DNA of 49,740 nucleotides from Flavobacteriales bacterium. GTDB taxonomy: Bacteria; Bacteroidota; Bacteroidia; NS11-12g; UBA955. The position numbers and the translations under genes were made by a program. The stretch spans positions 1 through 49,740 of the forward strand of contig CANKVM010000007.1 of NCBI GenBank assembly GCA_947487175.1, read 5' to 3'. Below are positions 26,030 to 33,770 of the stretch, in pieces (within the stretch, counting starts at the first letter, position 1; the number at the start of each line of letters is the position of its first letter). Under the pieces are notes generated by a model. That model had not been told where the DNA came from. It saw only the letters and a list, made by a program, of their open reading frames with translations, and did no database searches.

Positions 26030-26599
26030 TTAATCATTTGCCACATGGAAAACAATAAATTCTGCGTTTTCTGGTGTAATATTATTTTTATCTAAATATT
26101 TCGAAATGGCTTCTTCAAGTGCTTTTTCACCCTTTTCTTTGAATAGGAAGAAGCAATACCATTTAAAATAAAAGTAATCAAAGGCTTTTGAGAGTTTATA
26201 CTCTGTGATTTGCAGGGCCTTTGAGAATTTCTTCGGGTATTTATACATTTCTACGCGAATAGCTGGCAACATATCGAACGACTCAGGAAATACCTGAGGG
26301 TATTTTTTCTCCATCAAACGCATTGCGAAAAGCATTACGTCTATTGAATCAATGGCTTCGGTATATTTGATTAAATTACCTAATCCAAAACTCGGTAGCT
26401 CATTGATACGGGAATACAGAGCATATGCACAGAGCTTTTTAATTGAATCATTTGTTGGATTTCGATTATAAACTTTCTCAATTTCCTCGCAATAACGAAT
26501 CATTGGATCAGCAGGCTGTTTTCTTTTGGCATTGATCTTTTGACCAAATAAATTACCACTGCCTATTAAAACCGAAATAATGATTAAAAAGTATTTCAT
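26030..26599 (-). CDS. Unrecognised exported protein
   Basis: The protein is 189 aa. A signal peptide (MKYFLIIISVLIGSGNLFG, cleavage near FGQ) is followed by a charged, mostly helical domain rich in Lys, Tyr and Glu. I see no known motif; helices such as EEAISKYLDKNNITPENAEF could suggest a repeat-like bundle, but this is weak. Its ATG lies only 11 bp from the mini-hairpin array at 26611-26761. Its mRNA leader, if any, must therefore run through that array. Confidence 0.7.
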   Translation of the reverse strand: MKYFLIIISVLIGSGNLFGQKINAKRKQPADPMIRYCEEIEKVYNRNPTNDSIKKLCAYALYSRINELPSFGLGNLIKYTEAIDSIDVMLFAMRLMEKKYPQVFPESFDMLPAIRVEMYKYPKKFSKALQITEYKLSKAFDYFYFKWYCFFLFKEKGEKALEEAISKYLDKNNITPENAEFIVFHVAND

Positions 26600-26610
26600 A
26601 TTTTATTGTT

Positions 26611-26761
26611 GTTTACACTTCGTAGTTTACGGCTTCGCCTGTTTACGCCTTTGGCTGTTTACGCTTCGTTGTTTACACTTCGTTGTTTACGCTTCGCTGT
26701 TTACGCTTCGCTGTTTATACTTCGTAGTTTAGGCTTCGCTGTTTACGCCGTTGGCTGTTTA
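26611..26761 (-). repeat. Mini-hairpin array A1 (10 units of 14/16 bp)
   Basis: On the plus strand each unit is GTTTA followed by a 9- or 11-nt cassette holding a tiny inverted repeat, for example CGCTTCGCT, CGGCTTCGCCT, CGCCTTTGGCT and CACTTCGTA. In the opposite sense the units read stem-GAA-stem-TAAAC. Unit lengths are 14, 16, 16, 14, 14, 14, 14, 14, 14 and 16, then a terminal GTTTA. It is non-coding and lies between two minus-strand genes. Confidence 0.9.
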
Positions 26762-26775
26762 ATTTATTTCCTTAC

Positions 26776-26830
26776 CTAGAATAACCCTTATAAACTTTTA
26801 TAAACCTTCATAAACCCTTATAAACCTTAG
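26776..26830 (-). repeat. 10-bp tandem repeat (family C), about 5 units
   Basis: Units CCTTATAAAC, TTTTATAAAC, CTTCATAAAC and CCTTATAAAC follow one another exactly, with degenerate units on both sides. On the minus strand this is GTTTATAAGG. It begins just after the stop of the outer-membrane barrel gene and leads into array A1. Confidence 0.85.
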
Positions 26831-26838
26831 AATTCCCC

Positions 26839-27558
26839 TCAATAATAATACTCCTCATTCTTCTTAATATTCCCCAAATTAAAATAATAGGCAATACCAA
26901 TTTGAAGATTACCACCTCTGAAGTTCAGAGGAAAGGCTTTGCTATAAAATTCACCAGTTTGAACTTGTAACTCGTGAGAGGTACTCAACGATTGTTGGTA
27001 GGTAATGTTGAACTCGTATCTATCGCCACGCTCATTGCTTCCCCCCATAACAAATCCCAAATAAATCATGGGATACCATTTGTTTGATTCTGATTGGATA
27101 ATTCTGTATGCAGGCTTTGTAGTTGCATTGTAAAATGTGTCTCGCACAGTTGAAGGACTTAAATTATAATTGATAATACCTCCAATTTTTTCCATGATGT
27201 ACATAGAACCACCAAATCTTTGCTTAAACGACAATCCCAAATTTGCATTTAAGGCTGTGATACTGCTATTTACAGAATTATCTAAGGAAAGCGTGTCGTT
27301 ATTGATCTTATATCCCTTGTTGATGATACCAGCTCCAAAATGAATGGATGAAACTCTGTTCATTTCATAATATCCGCCAAGGTTAAAAGCTGCACCCCAG
27401 CGATTTCGCGTAGTGAAGTTATTGGCTAATGTATCGGCAGATGCAGTTTTTGAAGCACATGTTGCGGCACTTAATCCCAAATACCATTTGCTTTGAGCGT
27501 TTGAATTTGAAAATAAGCAAAGACTTGCTACAAATAAAAGAATGAATTTGTTTCGCAT
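26839..27558 (-). CDS. Outer-membrane beta-barrel protein
   Basis: The protein is 239 aa. The signal peptide MRNKFILLFVASLCLFSNSNAQS is followed by alternating hydrophobic strands (KWYLGLSAATCAS, NLGGYYEMNR, SIHFGAGIINKGY, ALNANLGLSFKQRF, YEFNITYQQSL, LQIGIAYYFNLG), as in the OMP_b-brl families of Bacteroidota. The ligand or role is unknown. The frame is open back to 27654, but that start would overlap the divergent gene. The ATG at 27558 fits the signal peptide and has a TAATTTTG box 6 nt upstream. Confidence 0.8.
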   Translation of the reverse strand: MRNKFILLFVASLCLFSNSNAQSKWYLGLSAATCASKTASADTLANNFTTRNRWGAAFNLGGYYEMNRVSSIHFGAGIINKGYKINNDTLSLDNSVNSSITALNANLGLSFKQRFGGSMYIMEKIGGIINYNLSPSTVRDTFYNATTKPAYRIIQSESNKWYPMIYLGFVMGGSNERGDRYEFNITYQQSLSTSHELQVQTGEFYSKAFPLNFRGGNLQIGIAYYFNLGNIKKNEEYYY

Positions 27559-27564
27559 TTTATA

Positions 27565-27572
27565 CAAAATTA
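27565..27572 (-). promoter_or_regulatory. Promoter -7 box TAATTTTG for the barrel gene
   Basis: A perfect TAnnTTTG match, 6 nt before the ATG at 27558. It faces away from the TATTTTTG box at 27628, so the 84-bp gap holds two divergent promoter boxes. Confidence 0.5.
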
Positions 27573-27627
27573 CGACGAAATAATACAATTTGTTACATTC
27601 AAAAAAAATGGCATAAGAAAATAGCCG

Positions 27628-27635
27628 TATTTTTG
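27628..27635 (+). promoter_or_regulatory. Promoter -7 box TATTTTTG for the acyl-CoA reductase gene
   Basis: A perfect TAnnTTTG match, 7 nt before the ATG at 27643. No clear -33 TTG is visible. Confidence 0.5.
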
Positions 27636-27642
27636 CACTATA

Positions 27643-28656
27643 ATGAGTTTTCAATTAGAAGCATTGTTGGCATTAAGACAATCAATCGTGAATTACAAAA
27701 CCGATGAAAGTTGGCAGTCAATGCTGTATACAGCGCAGATTAACAATCAGTGGTTCGAATTAAAACAAACTGAAAAGAGTATTCAGAGTTGGATAGATGC
27801 ATTGTCAGATGAGAATATTGACCAATGGTTGTCTAAATATTCCTTCCCTCTTGAAATTCATAACAAAAGAATGGGCGTTATTATGGCCGGTAATATTCCT
27901 TTGGTGGGAATGCATGACCTTATTGTTGGCGTTCTTACAGGATACAAAATGGTTGCCAAATGTTCTTCAGATGATGAGTTTTTGCCTAAATTTTGGACTT
28001 CGGAGGCAGCCAAAATAAATCCTATTTGGGGAACTCAAATTGAATTTTCTGATAAATTCAAAAATGTAGATGCCGCAATCGCAACTGGCAGCAATAATTC
28101 TTCAAGATATTTTGAGTATTACTTCAGAAATATCCCTCATATTTTAAGAAAAAATAGAAATAGCATTGCTGTAATTACCGGAAATGAAACTGAAGATGAA
28201 TTAATTGCATTTGGAAATGATGTATTTGATTTCTTTGGATTAGGATGCCGCAATGTAACCAAAGTGTATTTGCCTGAAGGATATGAGTTTAAAACGCTTT
28301 TTGATGTTTGGGAAAAATCGCATGCTGAAGTTGCTTTTCACAACAAGTATGTAAACAATTATAATTATCACAAAGCATTGTTATTGATGAATTTGGATCC
28401 ACATATCGATGCCGGTTATGTCCTAATGAAAGAAAGAAAAGAATTGTATTCACCAGTTGGAATGATCAATTACGAATACTATTCAGACATCAACGAATTG
28501 AAAGCTGTTTTTGAAGAAATTTCCGAGAATATTCAATGCATTGTAAGTGAAAATGCTGAAATCACTCATTTGCGTTTAGGTCAAACACAATGTCCAACGC
28601 TTTGGGATTATGCAGATGGTGTTGATACCATGCAATGGGCTATTGAATCGATTTGA
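27643..28656 (+). CDS. Acyl-CoA reductase (LuxC family)
   Basis: The protein is 337 aa. RMGVIMAGNIPLVGMHDLIVGVLTGYKMVAK is the conserved LuxC/aldehyde-dehydrogenase-like N-terminal block. FFGLGCRNVTKVYLPEGY contains the likely catalytic Cys. LYSPVGMINYEYY and LRLGQTQCPTLWDYADGVDT close the fold. These enzymes reduce acyl-CoA or acyl thioesters to aldehydes with NADPH. The gene is common in Bacteroidota without any luciferase genes, so bioluminescence is not implied. It is convergent with arginase, with a 2-bp gap. Confidence 0.85.
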   Translation: MSFQLEALLALRQSIVNYKTDESWQSMLYTAQINNQWFELKQTEKSIQSWIDALSDENIDQWLSKYSFPLEIHNKRMGVIMAGNIPLVGMHDLIVGVLTGYKMVAKCSSDDEFLPKFWTSEAAKINPIWGTQIEFSDKFKNVDAAIATGSNNSSRYFEYYFRNIPHILRKNRNSIAVITGNETEDELIAFGNDVFDFFGLGCRNVTKVYLPEGYEFKTLFDVWEKSHAEVAFHNKYVNNYNYHKALLLMNLDPHIDAGYVLMKERKELYSPVGMINYEYYSDINELKAVFEEISENIQCIVSENAEITHLRLGQTQCPTLWDYADGVDTMQWAIESI

Positions 28657-28658
28657 GT

Positions 28659-29603
28659 TTAAATAAAATTACGTTCAATTAAACCGGCAACGGCAAACGA
28701 CATTTGATTATTGTCTTCTAACGAAGGATTTATTTCTGTAATTTCAAATGCTTTCACTTTTTCTTGTTGGTATAAATAGCTCAATAATTCATCGGCTTCA
28801 GGTAAATTTAAACCACCTTTAACGGGTGTTCCTGTGCCTATTGAAATCGTTGGGTCAAGGCTATCAACATCAAAACTCACATACCATTGAAGTGTGTTTT
28901 TAAGTGCTTCCTCTGCTTGTTGAATTGCCCATTTTATGCCGTTTTTCTTAACATCATCAGCGAAAATAACATTCATTCCTAGCGATTTTGCCAATTCAAT
29001 CTCTGGTTTTTCGTAGCTGCGGATTCCTATAAAAACAATGTTTTTAGGGTTGATTTGTTGTGTGGTTTCTTTGTTTTTGAGGGACTTTATTTCGTCCCAA
29101 AAAGAAATGGTTTCGGCATCTAATTGATTACATTGGTGATCTAGATTGTCGCAATTTAAACTTGCATTCAACGCCATTCCATGGATATTTCCGCTTGGAG
29201 TGGTATAAGGAGAGTGTAAATCTAAATGAGCATCGATCCAAAGTACACCTGTATTTTCGCAACCAAAATGTCGACTAAATCCAGCCAAACTTCCAATGGC
29301 ATTGCTATGGTCGCCGCTCAATATAATTGGCAATCTGCTTGCATTTAAGCAACTTTCTACCAATTGTGCATAGCCTGTTTGATGCTTCAAAAATGGCGCA
29401 GCTCTTTTTAAATATTCGGGCAACGGTACTTTCTCTTTATCGTCAATTTCTTGAGGAACAGAAAATACACTCATTTCGCTCATGAAGCGAATTTGGGAAT
29501 TAGTGCAAACTTCAAGAAGGGTTTGAGGCCCTTTCGAAGTTCCTAATTTTCCTGCTCCGTATTCCCATTCAGATACTATAATACACTTATTTGAGTTTTT
29601 CAT
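28659..29603 (-). CDS. Arginase-family ureohydrolase
   Basis: The protein is 314 aa. The manganese-binding motifs are SGDHSNAIG (~residue 97), WIDAHLDLHSP (~123) and SFDVDSLDPTIS (~243), followed by GTGTPVKGGLNLPEADELL. Length and the GTPVxGGL segment suit arginase (arginine to ornithine and urea). Agmatinase and formimidoylglutamase share the fold and cannot be fully excluded. The start is ATG 29603; no promoter box is obvious near it. Confidence 0.85.
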   Translation of the reverse strand: MKNSNKCIIVSEWEYGAGKLGTSKGPQTLLEVCTNSQIRFMSEMSVFSVPQEIDDKEKVPLPEYLKRAAPFLKHQTGYAQLVESCLNASRLPIILSGDHSNAIGSLAGFSRHFGCENTGVLWIDAHLDLHSPYTTPSGNIHGMALNASLNCDNLDHQCNQLDAETISFWDEIKSLKNKETTQQINPKNIVFIGIRSYEKPEIELAKSLGMNVIFADDVKKNGIKWAIQQAEEALKNTLQWYVSFDVDSLDPTISIGTGTPVKGGLNLPEADELLSYLYQQEKVKAFEITEINPSLEDNNQMSFAVAGLIERNFI

Positions 29604-29672
29604 TACGGAGTTTTACTTGTAGGCAATATAATAAATTGGTATAAATAATACTATTTTTGATTGGTGAAGGGT

Positions 29673-31361
29673 CTATTTTCTTTGCCAAATAATGAAACCA
29701 CTCAGTTTTTCATTGTCAAATGGTTTGAATTTTTGATAAAATGATTCATCGGGTTGAAATGTATTCTTTGTAATTACATACATTTTTTGATGGTTATTTG
29801 GGTTGTGTGCGTGTAGTCTTCTTTTTTCTTGTTTAGGGTAAATTTCACCGGGGGGAAGTGGATTCTCTGTAATCATTCCCTCAAAATCTTTTGGCGTTAA
29901 ATTTGAGTGAAAATAAAGCGCATACGTTTTATAACCCCAAGTTTCTATAAACATTCCTTTTTTACGGAATATTTTAATTGCATTTGTAACTGGCCCTTGA
30001 GTGCTGTTAGCAACAGCAGGAAGTAATGTGAAATACGAAGTTATCGCAACCACTCCAGAAAGGACATATAAGTAAATAGGATTTGGTTTTCTTCCAAAAA
30101 ACGAAAGAATTATCCAAGGAATAAACCAAAAGGTAAACAATGATGCAGGAATCAACGTTGTCCAATTCCATTTAGGCATATTCAGCAAAATATCTTTTGA
30201 ATAAGCGTCTAAATTATTTAATAAAATGGTTGGAACTGGTCGAATTGTTGCAGCCAATGGAATTCCCCATAAAGCGAGTATTAAAGTAATTCCCACAAAA
30301 AATAAGGGTATATTTAACCAATATGGGAATTTTCCTCGGTTGGTATAAATCAAATAAATCTGATAAGCACCAAAATAGGTGAGTGGCCACCAACAAAGGC
30401 TACTGTAATGAATGATTTTTGTAGTTGCAAGGCTGAAAACAATCAAAACAATCCAAAATAGAGAGCGCATAAACAAATGCAAAATATCTATGTTTCTATC
30501 CATGGCAACATTTGCTACCAAATGTGGAAAAGCCAATATGGCCGAAGGGAAACAAAGAACCAACAAAACTATAATGTGATAAAACCAAGGTTGGTTGTGG
30601 TAAGGTATTTGTCCCTTAAATAATACAATTTGATAATCAATAAAATGAGAGAAGAACGACTGCCCGTTAGCTTGAATTAGTGGAATAATCCAACATGCCA
30701 ATACTGAAGCAAACCCTATAAAAAAGAGCAACAATTTGGCGTTAAATATTTCGTGCCATTTACTTCTAGATGCAGTAGTTGTGAGTATTACCAACGCCAA
30801 AATGAGAATGGCAACTGGCCCTTTGGTCAGCACTGCCAGTCCTAAAAAAATGCCCGACATCAAGTAATAAATATGTGCGCGTTCTTGGTTAATTCCAGCT
30901 TGAGAAATCTGGTACCATTTGTACATCGACAAAAAGATAAACAAATTAAACACCGGATCAATAATGCCTGATTTCCAATAAATAAATGGGGCCAAAGATA
31001 ATAATATGGTCATTGCCCAAAATGCGCCTAGCATTTTTTTTCCGGAATCTGAGCCAATATGATAGGCCAAGTTTACAGATATAATACCGGCAATAACATT
31101 TGGCAATTTAAATACCCAAGTATGAACGCCACCAATGTGAATTCCAATTGATTGAAGCCAAATAAACAAAGGAGGTTTTTCGTAAAACGGCTCAAATCCA
31201 ACTTGTGTATATAAATAGTTTTTGGTTAGAACCATCTCACGGGCGCTTTCAGCAAAATTCAATTCATCCCAGTCAAATAATGGAACCATATTTAACCCTG
31301 CCATTAACAACAACGCTGAAATAAGGGTAAAGATGATATGTACTTGTACTTTCTGCATCAA
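29673..31361 (-). CDS. ArnT-like membrane glycosyltransferase (GT39/PMT family)
   Basis: The protein is 562 aa. About twelve membrane helices are followed by a periplasmic C-terminal domain (~150 aa). The first loop has LFDWDELNFAESAREM with the catalytic Asp, and FYEKPPLFIWLQS, both hallmarks of the ArnT/PMT group. Such enzymes move a sugar from undecaprenyl phosphate to lipid A or to protein. Its ATG overlaps the stop of the PAP2 gene (ATGA), so the two are coupled. A lipid-modifying pair is likely, but the donor sugar is unknown. Confidence 0.85.
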   Translation of the reverse strand: MMQKVQVHIIFTLISALLLMAGLNMVPLFDWDELNFAESAREMVLTKNYLYTQVGFEPFYEKPPLFIWLQSIGIHIGGVHTWVFKLPNVIAGIISVNLAYHIGSDSGKKMLGAFWAMTILLSLAPFIYWKSGIIDPVFNLFIFLSMYKWYQISQAGINQERAHIYYLMSGIFLGLAVLTKGPVAILILALVILTTTASRSKWHEIFNAKLLLFFIGFASVLACWIIPLIQANGQSFFSHFIDYQIVLFKGQIPYHNQPWFYHIIVLLVLCFPSAILAFPHLVANVAMDRNIDILHLFMRSLFWIVLIVFSLATTKIIHYSSLCWWPLTYFGAYQIYLIYTNRGKFPYWLNIPLFFVGITLILALWGIPLAATIRPVPTILLNNLDAYSKDILLNMPKWNWTTLIPASLFTFWFIPWIILSFFGRKPNPIYLYVLSGVVAITSYFTLLPAVANSTQGPVTNAIKIFRKKGMFIETWGYKTYALYFHSNLTPKDFEGMITENPLPPGEIYPKQEKRRLHAHNPNNHQKMYVITKNTFQPDESFYQKFKPFDNEKLSGFIIWQRK

Positions 31362-31978
31362 TTAACTTTCTTAGAATTGAATTTCTTTTCTATGTAAGGA
31401 TAGGTAATTCCTGCAAGATAAAAGAAAATATTTGCAATAATACATCCAGCCAAGGTATCTTCAATACTGTGTTGACCTAAATATATGCGACTGTAACCTA
31501 TTAAAAATGCTGAAAAAATTGATATAAATAGCGTTAAGTTTTCACGTTTATGTTTTGGTAACGATAATATAATCATACCAGTTGCAAAAAATGCGGCCGA
31601 TGTATGTCCACTTGGAAAAGCTTGAAAATGTTTCAATACTTCACCATCGATAGGTCGAATTGACGAGCTAAATTTCTCAATGGGTCTAGGGAAATTTAAC
31701 TGAAATTTAATAAATTGGACAATCAGTGCTTCTATTCCGAAAACAAAAGAGAACCACAAGCTTTTTCGCCAATTAAATCGTACCATTAAGAAAATTCCAA
31801 GTACAATTACAGGCCATTCTGCCCAAATGGTATAGTTTTTGAAATACCTATCTAGTTGAAATGAATAAAAATTGTGAATTTTAAGTGTAAAATTGTTGAA
31901 ACCCATTAAAGCAGCGCAAATACCTAAGATAAATGCAATGCTTAAATTAATGACAACGTATTTTTTGAAATTCATCAT
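31358..31978 (-). CDS. PAP2 family phosphatase (polytopic)
   Basis: The protein is about 206 aa with five to six membrane helices. The three phosphatase motifs are KFQLNFPRP (KX6RP-like), FPSGHTSA, and SRIYLGQHSIEDTLAG. Family members remove phosphate from undecaprenyl diphosphate, phosphatidate or lipid A. Its coupling to an ArnT-like glycosyltransferase favours a lipid-carrier or lipid A role. The frame opens at TTG 31987, but ATG 31978 is preceded by TATATTTG at 6 nt, and a second ATG follows at 31975. Confidence 0.87.
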   Translation of the reverse strand: MMNFKKYVVINLSIAFILGICAALMGFNNFTLKIHNFYSFQLDRYFKNYTIWAEWPVIVLGIFLMVRFNWRKSLWFSFVFGIEALIVQFIKFQLNFPRPIEKFSSSIRPIDGEVLKHFQAFPSGHTSAAFFATGMIILSLPKHKRENLTLFISIFSAFLIGYSRIYLGQHSIEDTLAGCIIANIFFYLAGITYPYIEKKFNSKKVN

Positions 31979-31984
31979 GTTGTG

Positions 31985-31992
31985 CAAATATA
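31985..31992 (-). promoter_or_regulatory. Promoter -7 box TATATTTG for the PAP2-ArnT pair
   Basis: A perfect TAnnTTTG match, ending 6 nt before the ATG at 31978. Confidence 0.5.
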
Positions 31993-32095
31993 ATTATAAG
32001 TTATTTAACGAAAATTTTGAATTATCAACCGAAATTATTTCATTGCAACAGAAAAAAGACTAAATTGAAACTTTTATAGTAAAAAAACATAAATT

Positions 32096-32494
32096 ATGGC
32101 AACAGACGGAATCAAAAGATCAAAAATAGAATTGGAATATTCATTGAGATCTTCTCCACATATTTTATTCCAGTATATCTCTAATCCTTCAGGCTTGCAA
32201 AGTTGGTTTGCTGATCATGTTGATATTTTTGGCGGTGTAAGATATAGATTTGCTTGGAACGATGGAACAGAATATCAAGCAAAAATCATTAAAAATGTAC
32301 CCAACAAATACATCAAATTTGCAATTGAAGGCTCTGCCGAAGGTGAGTTTTTAGAATTTAGAATTGACCAAGACGCCATAACAGGCGATGTTGAATTGCT
32401 CATCACTGAATTCGTAAACGAAGATGAAGTAGAAATGGCCGCATCCATTTGGGATGTTGCTGTTGAAAACCTCTGCGGAATTATCGGCGCTTAG
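32096..32494 (+). CDS. START-like (SRPBCC/AHSA1) domain protein
   Basis: The protein is 132 aa and cytoplasmic. IELEYSLRSSPHILFQYISNPSGLQSWFADHVDI matches the START-like protein family conserved in Bacteroidota. A helix-grip fold is expected, with a hydrophobic pocket. Function is unknown. No promoter box is seen close to the ATG. The stop TAG and the stop of the convergent amidohydrolase share four bases (ttag at 32491-32494). Confidence 0.85.
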   Translation: MATDGIKRSKIELEYSLRSSPHILFQYISNPSGLQSWFADHVDIFGGVRYRFAWNDGTEYQAKIIKNVPNKYIKFAIEGSAEGEFLEFRIDQDAITGDVELLITEFVNEDEVEMAASIWDVAVENLCGIIGA

Positions 32495-33681
32495 TCCAAG
32501 TTTTTAATGGCCAAATAAGCCATCAATCCAGCTCCATGCTCAATGGCATCCTCATCAATGTCAAACGAAGGATGGTGAACCCCAAAAGTTGTTCCTTTGG
32601 CATCATTTCTTGTTCCTAACCTATAGAAACAACTATCTACCTGCTGTGAATAATAAGAAAAATCTTCCGCAGCCATCCAAATATCCAAATCAATTACATT
32701 TTCTTCACCCAAATAATCTTTGGCTAAATTTTGACAGTTGTTCGTTAAAATTTCATTGTTTTTCAAAAAAGGATAGCCCTTTCGGATCTCGAAATTCACC
32801 TCTCCACCAAATCCTTCAACAACACTGCTTGCAATTTTTTTCATCTTTTCATGGGCTTCAGCGCGCCATTTTTCATCCAAAGTTCTGAAAGTTCCCTCAA
32901 TATATACCTCACTTGGAATTACATTGGTTGCTCCATTTGCGATGAATTTCCCAAAAGACAATACACTTGGAATAATAGGATTCGCACTTCTTGAAACTAC
33001 CTGCTGTAAACTCACAATCATTTGACAAGCAATACTCACCGGATCAATGCACAAGTGCGGCATAGCACCATGTCCACCTTTTCCTTTTATAGTAATATAA
33101 ATCTCATCGGCACTGGCCATATATAAGCCTGGTCTAAATCCGGTTTTGCCAGTTTCAATAAATGGCATGACATGTTGGCCAATCATGACATCTACTTTTG
33201 GATTGTTTAAAACGCCTTCGGCAATCATCATACTTGCTCCACCAGGTATTTTTTCTTCTCCTGGTTGAAATACAAGTTTAATTGTTCCCTCGAAATCATT
33301 TTTTAATTCATTGAGAATGGTAGCGGCTCCAAGCAATGATGTAGTATGTACATCATGGCCACAAGCATGCATAATGCCTTCTTTTTTGCTGCGGTAGGGA
33401 CGTCCATCGTTCACTTCAACAATGGGCAAAGCATCCATATCGGCGCGCAATGCAACTACTTTTTTTGAGGGATTTTTACCTTCAATTAGCGCAACAACAC
33501 CAGTATTTGCAACGCGCTGCGTTGTTAATCCCAGTTTATTTTGCAAATAACTTTCTATGAGTTTTTGAGTTTCAAATTCTTCAAACGACAATTCCGGATT
33601 TTCATGAATATGATGTCTGATTTCAATGAGTGCTGGCGTAATTTGGTTCGCTTTTTGCTGTATCTTTTCTTTTAAACTCAT
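32491..33681 (-). CDS. M20 family amidohydrolase (N-acyl-amino acid/hippurate hydrolase-like)
   Basis: The protein is 396 aa. The N-terminal RHHIHENPELSFEEFET is followed by metal ligands in MHACGHDVHT, GEEKIPGGASMM (catalytic Glu), and VMIGQHVMP. A dimerisation domain lies around GKGGHGAMPH, and AAEDFSYY near the end supplies a further ligand. The M20D subfamily removes acyl groups from amino acids; the natural substrate cannot be told. It is convergent with the START-like gene and divergent from dnaG. Confidence 0.92.
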   Translation of the reverse strand: MSLKEKIQQKANQITPALIEIRHHIHENPELSFEEFETQKLIESYLQNKLGLTTQRVANTGVVALIEGKNPSKKVVALRADMDALPIVEVNDGRPYRSKKEGIMHACGHDVHTTSLLGAATILNELKNDFEGTIKLVFQPGEEKIPGGASMMIAEGVLNNPKVDVMIGQHVMPFIETGKTGFRPGLYMASADEIYITIKGKGGHGAMPHLCIDPVSIACQMIVSLQQVVSRSANPIIPSVLSFGKFIANGATNVIPSEVYIEGTFRTLDEKWRAEAHEKMKKIASSVVEGFGGEVNFEIRKGYPFLKNNEILTNNCQNLAKDYLGEENVIDLDIWMAAEDFSYYSQQVDSCFYRLGTRNDAKGTTFGVHHPSFDIDEDAIEHGAGLMAYLAIKNLD

Positions 33682-33770
33682 AAATTTTGTTTTTACTGAT
33701 TGGCAATGCTAAATTGCAAATCTAAATTTTGTTTGTCCAATCTCCTACAAAAACAAAATAAATTCTTTTC

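Noticed and set aside
26611-26761. Coding minisatellite or short peptide gene
   Set aside because: Unit lengths of 14 and 16 bp shift the frame from unit to unit, so no repeated peptide is possible.
27559-27654. Longer N-terminus of the outer-membrane barrel protein
   Set aside because: It would overlap the divergent acyl-CoA reductase start, and the signal peptide begins at 27558.
27643-28656. Bioluminescence system (LuxC)
   Set aside because: No luxA, luxB, luxD or luxE-like genes are near; LuxC-type reductases are widespread in Bacteroidota.
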